Below are positions 13,670-26,820 of a stretch of DNA of 64,000 nt, one piece after another. A program made the translations under genes and the position numbers. The stretch is taken from assembly GCF_051401765.1 (NCBI RefSeq), contig NW_027480438.1:2232001-2296000 (forward strand). Reading direction: 5' to 3'. Source of the stretch: Calliopsis andreniformis (lineage: Eukaryota; Arthropoda; Insecta; Hymenoptera; Andrenidae). The notes under the pieces are model-generated. The model searched no databases. It was given only the letters and a program-made list of their open reading frames with translations, and was not told the origin of the DNA. Numbering within the stretch: the first letter of the stretch is position 1; each line of letters begins with the position of its first letter.

Positions 13670-14409
13670 AATCCTCAATCCACAATCCTCAACCTTCTAT
13701 ACTCAATAATCAATCTCCAATCCTAGATCCTCAATCCTCAATCCTCAATCCTCAATCTTCCACCCTGAATCCTCAATCCTCAATACTCAATCCTCAACCT
13801 TCAATCCTCAATACTCAATCTTTATTCCTCAATCCTCAATCCTCAATCCTCAATCCTCAATCTTCAACCCTCAACACTCAATCTTCGATCCTCAATCCTC
13901 AATCCTCAATCCACAATCCTCAATCTTCAACCCTCAACACTAATCTTCAATCCTCAATCCTCAATCCTCAATCCTCAATACTCATTCTTCAATCCTCAAT
14001 ACCCAATCCTCAATCTTCAATCCTCAATCGTCAATCCTCAATCCTAATTCCTCAAACCTCATTCTTCAATCCTCAATACCCAATCCTCAATTTCAATCCT
14101 CAATCCTCAATCCTCACTTCTCAATCCTCAATCGTCAACCCTCAGCCCTCATCCTACATCCTCAATCCTCAATCCTCAATCCTCAATCCTCAATATTCAA
14201 TCATCAATACTCAATCTTCAATCCTCAATCCTCAAACCTCAATCCTCAATCCTCATTCTTCAATCCTAAATACCCAATCCTCAATCTTCAATCCTCAATC
14301 CTCAATACTCAATTCTCAATCCTCAATCCTTAATCCTCAGACCTCAAACATCAATATTCAACCCTCAGTCCTCGTCCTCAATCCACAACACTCAATCCTC
14401 AGTCCTCAA
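13670..14409. repeat. HOR-II first-half fragment lacking box B
   Basis: It carries ttccaccctgaa at 13758 and cagacctcaaacatc at 14338. Both match 2639 and 3219 at a constant offset of 11,119 bp, and both stretches run into HOR-I at the same place. Box B, normally 152 bp upstream of ttccaccctgaa, is absent, so the fragment was copied or trimmed from a point inside the unit. Confidence 0.78.
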
Positions 14410-17400
14410 TTCTCAATCTTCAATCCTCGATCCTCAATCATCAATCCTCAATCCTCAATCCTCAGGCATCAATACTCAATCTTCAATGCTCAATCCTCAA
14501 TCCTCAATCCTCAATCCTCATTCCAAACCCTCAATCCTCATTCCTCAAAGCTCAGTCCTCAACCCTCAGTCCTCATACTCAATTCTCAATTCTCAATCCT
14601 CAATCCTCAATCCTCAATCTTCAATCCTCAATAATCAATCTCCAATCCTCAATCCTCTATCCTCGATCCTCAATCCTCAGGCATCAATACTCAATCTTCA
14701 ATACTCAATCCTCAATCCTCAATCCTCAATCCTCAATCCTCAACCTCAATACTCAATCCTCAATATTCAATCATCAATACTCAATCTTCAATCCTCAATC
14801 CTCAATCCTCAATCCTCAATCCTCAATCCTCAATCCTCAATCCTCAATCCTCAATCATCAATCCTCAATCCTCAATTCTCAATCCTCAATCCTCAGTCCT
14901 CAGTCGTCGAATCTCAATCCCCGACGCTTAGCACTCATCCTCAATCCTCAGTCCTCAATCCTCAATCCTCAAACCTAAATCCTCTACCGTCAGTCCTCGT
15001 CCTCAATCCTCAAACCTCAATCCTCAATCCTCAATATTCAATCATCAATACACAATCTTCAATCCTCAATCCTGAATCCTCAATCCTCAATCCTCAATCC
15101 TCAATCCTCAATATTCAATCATCAATACTCAATCTTCAACCCTCAGTCTTCAATCCTCAATACTCAATCTTCAATCCTCAATCCTCAATCCTCAATCCTC
15201 AATCCTCAATCTTCAATCCTCAACACTCAATCTTCAATCCTCAATCCTCAATCCTCAATCCTCAATCCTCATTCTTCAATCCTCAATACCCAATCCTCAG
15301 TCTTCAATCCTCAATCCTCAATCCTCAATCCCAATTCCTCAATCCTCATTCTTCAATCCTCAATACCCAATCCTCAATTTCAATCCTCAATCCTCAATCC
15401 TCATTTCTCAATCCTCAATCTTCAACCCTCAGCCCTCATCCTCCATCCTCAGTACTCAATCCTCTATCCTCAATCTTCAATCCTCAATACCCAATCTTCA
15501 ATCCTCATTCCTCAATCCTCAATCCTCAATCCTCAATCTTCAATCCTCAATACTCAATCTGCAACCCTCAATCCTCAAACCTCAATCCTCAATCCTCATT
15601 CCTCAATCCTCAATACCCAATCCTCAATCCTCAGTACTCAATCCTCAATCCTCAATCCTCAATCTTCAACCCTGAATCCTCAATCCTCAATACTCAATCC
15701 TCAATCTTCAATCCTCAATACTCAATCTTCAATCCTCAATCCTCAATCCTCAATCCTCAATATTCAATCATCAATACTCAATCTTCAATCCTCATTCCTC
15801 AATCCCCAATTCTCAATCCTCAATCCTCAATCCTCAACCCTCAATCCTCAGTCCTCATACTCAATTCTCAATTCTCAATCCTTAATCCTCAATCCTCAAT
15901 CTTCAATCCTCAATAATCAATCTCCAATCCTCAATCCTCAATCCTCGATCCTCAATCCTCAGGCATCAATACTCAATCTTCAATACTCAATCCTCAATCC
16001 TCAATCCTCAATCCTCAATCCTCAGACCTCAATCCTCAATCCTCAATATTCAATCATCAATACTCAATCTTCAATCCTCAATCCTCAATCCTCAACTCTC
16101 AATCCTCAATCCTCAGTCCTCAGTCGTCGAATCTCAATCCCCGACGCTTAGCACTCATCCTCAATCCTCAGTCCTCAATCCTCAATCCTCAAACCTAAAT
16201 CCTCTGCCGTCAGTCCTCGTCCTCAATCCTCAAACCTCAATCCTCAATCCTCAATATTCAATCCTCAATACTCATTCATCAATCATCATCCTCAATCCTC
16301 AATTCTCAGTCGTCAATCCTCAATCCTCAATCCTCATTCTTCAATCCTCAATACCCAATCCTCAATCTTCAATCCTCAAACATCAATCCTCAATTCTCAA
16401 TCCTCAATCCTCAGTCCTCAGTCGTCGAACCACAATACCCGACCCTTAGCACTCATCCTAAATCCTCAGTCCTCAACCCTCAATCCTCAAACCTAAATCA
16501 TCTACCGTCAGTCCTCGTCCTCAATCCTCAAACCTCAATCCTCAATCCTCAATATTCAATCATCAATACTCAATCTTCAATCCTCAATCCTCAATCCTCA
16601 ATCCTCAATCCTCAATCCACAATCCTCAACCTTGAATACTCAATAATCAATCTCCAATCCTACATCCTCAATCCTCAATCCTCAATCCTCAATCCTCAAT
16701 CCTCAATCCTCATTCTTCAATCCTCAATACCCAATCCTCAATCTTCAATCCTCAAACATCAATCCTCAATTCTCAATCCTCAATCCTCAGTCGTCAGTCG
16801 TCGAACCTCAATCCCCGACGCTTAGCACTCATCCTCAATCCTCAGTCCTCAATCCTCAATCCTCAAACCTAAATCCTCTACCGTCAGTCCTCGTCCTCAA
16901 TCCTCAAACCTCAATCCTCAATCCTCAATATTCAATCATCAATACTCAATCTTCAATCCTCTATCCTCAATCCTCAATCCTCAATCCTCAATCCTCAATC
17001 CTCAATCCTCAGTATTCAATCATCAATACTCAATCTTCAACCCTCAATCTTCAATCCTCAATACTCAATCTTCAATCCTCAATCCTCAATCCTCAATCCT
17101 CAATCCTCAATCCTCAGGCATCAATACTCAAACTACAATATTCAATCCTCAATCCTTAATCCTCAATCCACAATCCTCAAACTTCAATACACAATACTCA
17201 ATCTTCAATCCTCACTCCCCAATCCTCAATCCTCAATCCTCAATCCTCAATCCGCAATATTCAATCCTCAATACTCAATCTTCAATCAGCAATCCGCAAT
17301 CCTCAATTCTCAGTCGTCAATCCTCAGCCATCAATCCTCAATCTTCAATACTCAATCGTCAATCCTTAGTCCTCAATCCTCAATCCTCAATCCTCGTTCC

Positions 17401-17695
17401 TCAAACCTCAATCCTCAACCCTCAGTCTTCATCCTCAATCCTCAAACCTCAATCCTCAATCCTCAATATTCAATCATCAATCCTCAAACCTCAATCTTCA
17501 ATCCTCATTCTTCAATCCTAAATACCCACTCCACAATCTTCAATCCTCAATCCTCAATCCTCAATTCTCAATCCTCAATCCTTAATCCTCAGACCTCAAA
17601 CATCAATATTCAACCCTCAGTCCTCGTCCTCCATCCACAACCCTCAATCCTCAGTCCTCAATATTCAATCATCAATATTCAATCTTCAATCGTCA
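14410..17695. repeat. HOR-I, copy 3
   Basis: It is offset by 5,932-5,934 bp from copy 2. A one-base loss near 14743 (caacctc against caaacctc) and the lack of the extra C of copy 2 explain the small changes in offset. The one-base loss also joins two reading frames, so the open frame starting at 14486 runs 476 codons where the equivalent frame from 3367 stops after 148. Parallelism with copy 2 ends near 17690. Confidence 0.82.
14903..16832. repeat. Box C quartet in HOR-I copy 3
   Basis: Box C copies lie at 14903-14938, 16123-16158, 16421-16456 and 16797-16832, each 5,932 bp after the copy-2 counterpart and in the same subtype order. No box C is found after this point, so the motif marks HOR-I and was not carried into the HOR-II array even where HOR-I-related sequence was inserted there. 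Confidence 0.85.
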
Positions 17696-18720
17696 ATCCT
17701 CAATCCTCAATCCTCAATCTTCAACCCTGAATCCTCAATCCTCAATACTCAATCCTCAATCTTCAATCCTCAATACTCAATCTTCAATCCTCAATCCTCA
17801 ATCCTCAATCCTGAATCCTCAATCTTCAATCCTCAACACTCAATCTTCAATCCTCAATCCTCAATCCTCAATCCTCAATCCTCATTCTTCAATCTTCAAT
17901 CCTCAATACTCAATCTTCAATCCTCAATCCTAAATCCTCAATCATCAATCCTCAATCTTCGATCCTCAACACTCAACCTTCAATCCTCAATCCTCAATCC
18001 TCAATCCTCAATCCTCATTCTTCAATCCTCAATACCCAATCCTCAATCTTCAATCCTCGATCCTCAAACCTCAATCCTAATTCCTCAATCCTCATTCTTC
18101 AATCCTCAATACCCAATCCTCAATTTCAATCCTTAATCCTCAATCCTCATTTCTCAATCCTCAATCCTCAACCCTCAGCCCTCATCCTCCATCCTCAATC
18201 CTCAATCCTCAATCCTCAATCTTCAATCCTCAATCCTCAATCCTCAATCATCAATCCTCAATACTCAATCTGCAATCCTCAATCCTCAAACCTCAATCCT
18301 CAATCCTCATTCCTCAATCCTCAATACCCAATCCTCAATCCTCAATCCTCAATCCTCAATCCTCAATCCTCAATCTTCAACCCTATATCCTCAATCCTCA
18401 ATACTCAATCCTCAATCTTCAATCCTCAATACTCAATCTTCAATCCTCAATCCTCAATCCTCAATCCTCAATCCTCAATCCACAATCCTCAACCTTCTAT
18501 ACTCAATAATCAATCTCCAATCCTCAATCCTCACTCCTCAATCTTCAACCCTGAATCCTCAATCCTCAATACTCAATCCTCAATCTTCAATCCTCAATAC
18601 TCAATCTTCAATCCTCAATCCCCAATCCTCAATCCTCAGTCCTCTATCTTCAACCCTCAACACTCAATCTTCAATCCTCAATCCTCAATCCTCAATCCTC
18701 AATCCTCAATCTTCAATCCT
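17696..18720. repeat. Mosaic satellite after HOR-I copy 3
   Basis: Variant heptamers continue with no interruption, but the order matches no single HOR phase. Recognisable pieces are cttcaaccctgaatcc strings near 17720 and 18546, and a tctatactcaataatc string near 18496 that here continues into caatcctcactcc, not cctagatcc. The stretch from 18481 onward is the source or sister of the segment at 27431 (offset 8,950). Confidence 0.65.
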
Positions 18721-20340
18721 CATCACTAATCTTCAATCAGCAATCCTCAATCCTCAATTCTCAGTCGTCAATCCTCAGTCATCAATCCTCAATCTTCAAT
18801 ACTCAATCGTCAATCCTTAGTCCTCAATCCTCAATCCTCAATCCTCGTTCCTCAAACCTCAATCCTCAACCCTCAGTCTTCATCCTCAATCCTCAAACCT
18901 CAATCCTCAATCCTCAATATTCAATCATCAATCCTCAAACCTCAATCTTCAATCCTCATTCTTCAATCCTAAATACCCAATCCTCAATCTTCAATCCTCA
19001 ATCCTCAATCCTCAATTCTCAATCCTCAATCCTTAATCCTCAGACCTCAAACATCAATATTCAACCCTCAGTCCTCGTCCTCAATCCACAACCCTCAATC
19101 CTCAGTCCTCAATATTCAATCATCAATATTCAATCTTCAATCCTCAATCCTCAATCCTCAATCCTCAATCCTCAATCCTCAATCCTCAATCTTCAATCCT
19201 GAATCCTCAATCCTGAATACTCAATCCTCAATCTTCAATCCTCAATACTCAATCTTCAATCCTCAATCCTCAATCCTCAATCCTCAATCCTCAATCTTCA
19301 ATTCTCAACACTCAATCTTCAATCGTCAATCCTCAATTCTCAATCCTCAATCCTCATTCTTCAATCTTCAATACTCAATACTCAATCTTCAGTCCTCAAT
19401 CCTCAATCCTCAATCCTCAATCCTCAATCTTCAATCCTCAACACTCAATCCTCAATCCTCAATCCTCAATACTAATTCCTCAATCCTCATTCTTCAATCC
19501 TCAATACCCAATCCTCAATTTCAATCCTCAATCCTCAATCCTCATTTCTCAATCCTCAATCCTCAACCCTCAGCCCTCATCCTCCATCCTCAATCCTCAA
19601 TCCTCAATCCTCAATCTTCAATCCTCAATTCTCAATCTTCAGTCCTCGATCCTCAATCATCAATCCTCAATCCTCAATCCTCAGGCATCAATACTCAATC
19701 CTCAATGCTCAATCCTCAATCCTCAATCCTCAATCCTCATTCCTCAATCCTCAATACCCAATCATCAATCCTCAATCCTCAATCCTCAATCCTCAATGTT
19801 CAGTCATCAATACTCAATCTTCAATCCCCAATCATCAATCCTCAATACTTAATCTTCAATCCTCAATCCTCAATCCTCAATCCTCAATCCTCAATCCACA
19901 GGCGTCAATACTCAATCTACAATATTCAATCCTCAATCCTTAATCCTCAATCCACAATCCTCAACCTTCAATACTCAATACTCAATCTTCAATCCTCAAT
20001 CCTCAATCCTCAATCCTCAATCCTCAATCCTCAATCCTCAATATTCAATCCTCAATACTCAATCTTCAATCATCAATCCTCAATCCTCAATTCTCAGTCG
20101 TCAATCCTCAGTCACCAATCCTCAATCTTCAATACTCAATCGTCAATCCTTAGTACTCAACACTCAATCCTCAATCCTCGTTCCTCAAACCTCAATCCTC
20201 AACCCTCAGTCTTCATCCTCAATCCTCAAACCTCAATCCTCAATCCTCAATATTCAATCATCAATACTCAATCTTCAATCCTCAATCCTCAAACCTCAAT
20301 CCTCAATCCTCATTCTTCAATCCTAAATACCCAATCCTCA
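18721..20340. repeat. HOR-I-related segment, sister of 11.4-12.8 kb
   Basis: It contains cagacctcaaacatc at 19041 and the caatgctcaatc string at 19703, parallel to 11658 and 12161 apart from about 159 bp of extra satellite between them. It is also parallel to 27671-28940 at a constant offset of 8,950 bp. It ends near 20340, where the expected approach to another cagacctc string is replaced by the HOR-II series also seen near 235. Confidence 0.72.
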
Positions 20341-22602
20341 ATACTCAATCCTCAATCTTCAATCCTCAATACTCAATCTTCATTCCTCAATCCTCAATCC
20401 TCAATCCTCAATCCTCAATCTTCAACCCTCAATACTCAATCTTCGATCCTCAATCCTCAATCCTCAATCCACAATCCTCAATCTTCAATCCTCAACACTA
20501 ATCTTCAATCCTCAATCCTCAATCCTCAATCCTCAATACTCATTCTTCAATCCTCAATACCCAATCCTCAATCTTCAATCCTCAATCGTCAATCCTCAAT
20601 CCTAATTCCTCAAACCTCATTCTTCAATCCTCAATACCCAATCCTCAATTTCAATCCTCAATCCTCAATCCTCACTTCTCAATCCTCAATCGTCAACCCT
20701 CAGCCCTCATCCTACATCCTCAATCCTCAATCCTCAATCCTCAATCCTAATTCCTCAATCCTCATTCTTCAATCCTCAATACCCAATCCTCAATTTCAAT
20801 CCTCAATCCTCAATCCTCAATCCTCATTTCTCAATCCTCAATCCTCAACCCTCAACCCTCATCCTCCATCCTCAGTACTCAATCCTCTATCCTCAATCTT
20901 CTATCCCCAATACTCAATCTTCAATCCTCATCCCTCAATCCTCAATCCTCAATCCTCAATCTTCAATCCTCAATAGTCAATCTGCAATCCTCAATCCTCA
21001 AACCTCAATCCTCAATCCTCATTCCTCTATCCTCAATACCCAATCCTCAATCGTCAATCTTCAATCCTCAATCCTCAATATTCAATCATCAATACTCAAT
21101 ATTCAATACTCAATCTTCAATCCTCAATACTCAATCTTCAATCCTCAATCCTCAATCCTCAATCCTCAATCCTCAATCCTCAGGCATCAATACTCAATCT
21201 ACAATATTCAATCCTCAATCCTTAATCCTCAATCCACAATCCTCAACCTTCAATACTCAATACTCAATCTTCAATCCTCAACTCTCAGTCCTCAATCCTC
21301 AATCCACAATCCTCAATATTCAAACCTCAATACTCAATCTTCAATCATCATCCTCAATCCTCAATTCTCAGTCGTCAATCCTCAGTCGTCAATCCTCAAT
21401 ATTCAATACTCAATCGTCAATCCTTAGTCCTCAATCCTCTATCCTCAATCCTCGTTCCTCAAACCTCAATCCTCAACCCTCAGTCTTCATCCTCAATCCT
21501 CAAACCTCAATCCTCAATCCTCAATATTCAGTCATCAATACTCAATCTTCAATCCTCAATCCTCAAACCTCAATCCTCAATCCTCATTCTTCAATCCTAA
21601 ATACCCAATCCTCAATCTTCAATCCCCAATCCTCAATCCTCAATTCTCAATCCTCAATCCTTAATCCTCAGACCTCAAACATCAATATTCAACCCTCAGT
21701 CCTCGTCCTCAATCCACAACACTCAATCCTCAGTCCTCAATATTCAATCATCAATATTCAATCTTCAGTCCTCACTCCTCAATCCGCAATTCTCAATCCT
21801 CAATCCTCAGTCCTCAGACCTCAAACCTCAATCCTCAACTCTCAGCCCCCATCCTCAATCCTCAATCCTCAATCTTCAATCCTCAATCCTCAATCCTCAA
21901 GCCTCAGTCCTCAATCCTCAATCCTCAATCCTCAGTCCTCAAACCTCAATCCTCAACACTCAATTCTCAATCCTCAATCTTCAATCCTCAATCCTCAATA
22001 CACAATCCCCAATCCTCAATCTTCAGGCATCAATACTCAATCTTCAATACTCAATCCTCGATCCTCAATCCTCAATCCTCAATCCTCAACCCTCAATCCT
22101 CATACCTCAAACCTCAATCCTCAGCCCTCAGTCCTCATACTCAATACTCAATTCTCAATCCTCAATCCTCAATCCTCAATCTTCAATCCTCAATCTTCAA
22201 TCCTCAATAATCAACCTCCAATCCTAGATCCTCAATCTCCAATCTTCAATCCTTAATCCTCAATCTTCAATCCTTAATTCTCAATCGTCAATCTTCAATC
22301 CTCAATACTCAATCTTCAATCCTCAATCCTCAATCCTAAATCCTCAATCCTTAATCCTCAATCGTCAATCTTCAATCCTCAATACTCAATCTTCAATCCT
22401 CAACCCTCAATCCTCAATCCTCAATCCTCAATCCTCAATCCTCAATCCTCAATTCTCAATCGTCAATCTTCAATCCTCAACCGTCAGTCCTCGTCCTCAA
22501 TCCTCAACCCTCAATCCTCAATCCTCAATCTTCAATCATTAATACTCAATCTTCAATCCCCAATTCTCATTCCTAAATCCTCAACCCTCAATCCTCAATA
22601 TT
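20341..22602. repeat. HOR-II unit, 3' two-thirds, entry into the main array
   Basis: It is parallel to 232-2486 at an offset of 20,109 rising to 20,116 bp, including cagacctcaaacatc at 21669 (1553 + 20,116) and the run into box B at 22603. The end belongs to the 934-bp subtype. From here to the right edge the array is HOR-II, apart from three HOR-I-related insertions. Confidence 0.83.
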
Positions 22603-25600
22603 CAACACACAACCATCAACCATCAATTCTCAATACTCAACCATCAATCCTCAATCCTCAATCCTCAATCCTCAATCCACAATCCTCAACCTTCTATACT
22701 CAATAATCAATCTCCAATCCTAGATCCTCAATCCTCAATCCTCAATCCTCAATCTTCCACCCTGAATCCTCAATCCTCAATACTCAATCCTCAACCTTCA
22801 ATCCTCAATACTCAATCTTCATTCCTCAATCCTCAATCCTCAATCCTCAATCCTCAATCTTCAACCCTCAACACTCAATCTTCGATCCTCAATCCTCAAT
22901 CCTCAATCCACAATCCTCAATCTTCAATCCTCAACACTAATCTTCAATCCTCAATCCTCAATCCTCAATCCTCAATACTCATTCTTCAATCCTCAATACC
23001 CAATCCTCAATCTTCAATCCTCAATCGTCAATCCTCAATCCTAATTCCTCAAACCTCATTCTTCAATCCTCAATACCCAATCCTCAATTTCAATCCTCAA
23101 TCCTCAATCCTCACTTCTCAATCCTCAATCGTCAACCCTCAGCCCTCATCCTACATACTCAATCCTCAATCCTCAATCCTCAATCCTCAATATTCAATCA
23201 TCAATACTCAATCTTCAATCCTCAATCCTCAAACCTCAATCCTCAATACTCATTCTTCTATCCTAAATACCCAATCCTCAATCTTCAATCCTCAATCCTC
23301 AATACTCAATTCTCAATCCTCAATCCTTAATCCTCAGACCTCAAACATCAATATTCAACCCTCAGTCCTCGTCCTCAATCCACAACACTCAATCCTCAGT
23401 CCTCAATATTCAATCATCAATATTCAATCTTCAAGCCTCAATCCTCAATCCTCAATCCTTAATCCTCAATCCTCAGTCTTCAACCCTGAATACTCAATCC
23501 TCAATACTCAATCCTCAATCCTCAATCCTCAATACTCAATCTTCAATCCTCAATCCTCAAACCTCAATCCTTAATATTCAATCATCAATACTCAATCTTC
23601 AATCCTCAATCCTCAATCCTCAATTCTCAATCCTCAATCCTCAATCCTCAATCCTCAATCCTCAATCCTCAATCCTCAATCCACAATCCTCAACCTTCTA
23701 TACTCAATAATCAATCTCCAATCCTAGATCCTCAATCATCAATCCTCAATCCTCAATCTTCCACCCTGAATCCTCAATCCTCAATACTCAATCCTCAATC
23801 TTCAATCCTCAATACTCAATCTTCATTCCTCAATCCTCAATCCTCAATCCTCAATCCTCAATCTTCAACCCTCAATACTCAATCTTCGATCCTCAATACT
23901 CAATATTCAATCATCAATACTCAATATTCAATCCTCAATCTTCAATCCTCAATACCCAATCCTCAATTTCAATCCTCAATCCTCAATCCTCACTTCTCAA
24001 TCCTCAATCGTCAACCCTCAGCCCTCATCCTACATCCTCAATCCTCAATCCTCAATCCTCAATCCTAATTCCTGAAACCTCATTCTTCAATCCTCAATAC
24101 CCAATCCTCAATTTCAATCCTCAATCCTCAATCCTCATTTCTCAATCCTCAATCCTCAACCCTCAGCCCTCATCCTCCATCCTCAGTACTCAATCCTCTA
24201 TCCTCAATCTTCTATCCTCAATACTCAATCTTCAATCCTCATCCCTCAATCCTCAATCCTCAATCCTCAATCCTCAATCTTCAATCCTCAATAGTCAATC
24301 TGCAATCCTCAATCCTCAAACCTCAATCCTCAATCCTCATTCCTCTATCCTCAATACCCAATCCTCAATCGTCAATCTTCAATCCTCAATCCTCAATATT
24401 CAATCATCAATACTCAATATTCAATCCTCAATCTTCAATCCTCAATACTCAATCTTCAATCCTCAATCCTCAATCCTCAATCCTCAATCCTCAATCCTCA
24501 GGCATCAATACTCAATCTACAATATTCAATCCTCAATCCTTAATCCTCAATCCACAATCCTCAACCTTCAATACTCAATACTCAATCTTCAATCCTCAAT
24601 TCTCAGTCATCAATCCTCAATCCACAATCCTCAATATTCAAACCTCAATACTCAATCTTCAATCATCATCCTCAATCCTCAATTCTCAGTCGTCAATCCT
24701 CAGTCGTCAATCCTCAATATTCAATACTCAATCGTCAATCCTTAGTCCTCAATCCTCAATCCTTAATCCTCGTTCCTCAAACCTCAATCCTCAACCCTCA
24801 GTCTTCATCCTCAATCCTCAAACCTCAATCCTCAATCCTCAATATTCAGTCATCAATACTCAATCTTCAATCCTCAATCCTCAAACCTCAATCCTCAATC
24901 CTCATTCTTCAATCCTAAATACCCAATCCTCAATCTTCAATCCCCAATCCTCAATCCTCAATTCTCAATCCTCAATCCTTAATCCTCAGACCTCAAACAT
25001 CAATATTCAACCCTCAGTCCTCGTCCTCAATCCACAACACTCAATCCTCAGTCCTCAATATTCAATCATCAATATTCAATCTTCAGTCCTCACTCCTCAA
25101 TCCTCAATTCTCAATCCTCAATCCTCAGTCCTGAGACCTCAAACCTCAATCCTCAACTCTCAGCCCCCATCCTCAATCCTCAATCCTCAATCTTCAATCC
25201 TCAATCCCCAATCCTCAATCCTCAGGCATCAATACTCAATCTTCAATACTCAATCCTCGATCCTCAATCCTCAATCCTCAATCCTCAACCCTCAATCCTC
25301 ATACCTCAAACCTCAATCCTCAGCCCTCAGTCCTCATACTCAATTCTCAATTCTCAATCCTCAATCCTCAATCCTCAATCTTCAATCCTCAATAATCAAC
25401 CTCCAATCCTAGATCCTCAATCTCCAATCTTCAATCCTTAATCCTCAATCTTCAATCCTTAATTCTCAATCGTCAATCTTCAATCCTCAATACTCAATCT
25501 TCAATCCTCAATCCTCAATCCTAAATCCTCAATCCTTAATCCTCAATCGTCAATCTTCAATCCTCAATCCTCAATCCTCAATCCTCAATCCTCAATCCTC

Positions 25601-25766
25601 AATCCTCAATCCTCAATTCTCAATCGTCAATCTTCAATCCTCAACCGTCAGTCCTCGTCCTTAATCCTCAACCCTCAATCCTCAATCCTCAATCTTCAAT
25701 CATTAATACTCAATCTTCAATCCCCAATTCTCATTCCTAAATCCTCAACCCTCAATCCTCAATATT
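22603..25766. repeat. HOR-II unit, 3,164 bp, internally deleted
   Basis: Landmarks are box B 22603, ttccaccctgaa 22755 and 23759 (1,004 bp apart) and cagacctcaaacatc 23335 and 24987. It is shorter than the complete unit for two visible reasons. Near 23896-23940 a caatattcaatcatc string replaces the usual caacactaatc stretch. Near 25205 the series jumps from the cagcccccatcc region straight to cccaatcctcaatcctcagg, leaving 780 bp before the next box B in place of 920. Confidence 0.8.
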
Positions 25767-26820
25767 CAACACACAACCATCAACCATCAATTCTCAATAC
25801 TCAACCATCAATCCTCAATCCTCAATCCTCAATCCTCAATCCACAATCCTCAACCTTCTATACTCAATAATCAATCTCCAATCCTAGATCCTCAATCCTC
25901 AATCCTCAATCCTCAATCTTCCACCCTGAATCCTCAATCCTCAATACCCAATCCTCAATCTTCAATCCTCAATACTCAATCTTCATTCCTCAATCCTCAA
26001 TCCTCAATCCTCAATCCTCAATCTTCAACCCTCAACACTCAATCTTCGATCCTCAATCCTCAATCCTCAATCCACAATCCTCAATCTTCAATCCTCAACA
26101 CTAATCTTCAATCCTCAATCCTCAATCCTCAATCCTCAATACTCATTCTTCAATCCTCAATACCCAATCCTCAATCTTCAATCCTCAATCTTCAATCCTC
26201 AATCCTCAATCCTCAATCCTCAATCCTCAATCCTCAATCCTCAATCCTCAATTCTCAATCGTCAATCTTCAATCCTCAACCGTCAGTCCTCGTCCTTAAT
26301 CCTCAACCCTCAATCCTCAATCCTCAATCTTCAATCATTAATACTCAATCTTCAATCCCCAATTCTCATTCCTAAATCCTCAACCCTCAATCCTCAATAT
26401 TCAACACACAACCATCAACCATCAGTTCTCAATACTCAACCATCAATCCTCAATCCTCAATCCTCAATCCTCAATCCACAATCCTCAACCTTCTATACTC
26501 AATAATCAATCTCCAATCCTAGATCCACAATCCTCAATCCTCAATCCTCAATCTTCCACCCTGAATCCTCAATCCTCAATACTCAATCCTCAATCTTCAA
26601 TCCTCAATACTCAATCTTCATTCCTCAATCCTCAATCCTCAATCCTCAATCCTCAATCTTCAACCCTCAACACTCAATCTTCGATCCTCAATCCTCAATC
26701 CTCAATCCACAATCCTCAATCTTCAATCCTCAACACTAATCTTCAATCCTCAATCCTCAATCCTCAATCCTCAATGCTCATTCTTCAATCCTCAATACCC
26801 AATCCTCAATCTTCTATCCT
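25551..26820. repeat. 635-bp tandem duplication around box B (first occurrence)
   Basis: The copies are about 25551-26185 and 26186-26820. Box B at 25767 and 26402, and ttccaccctgaa at 25919 and 26554, are exactly 635 bp apart. The join is visible near 26186, where a series that should continue to cgtcaatcctcaatcctaattcc returns to a run of plain units and then to accgtcagtcctcg. The same duplication with the same join occurs near 35.0 and 45.4 kb. Confidence 0.85.

Noticed and set aside
3785..16832. CENP-B box in box C (it contains both CGAA and CCCG)
   Set aside because: The CENP-B box needs TTCG, then an A four bases on, then CGGG, or its complement with CCCG before CGAA. In box C the order is CGAA then CCCG on the same strand and the spacing does not fit.
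3290..17695. An undescribed gene-based system (defence, mobile or biosynthetic)
   Set aside because: No coding sequence could be supported anywhere in the window. The novelty here, if any, is in the satellite's organisation.
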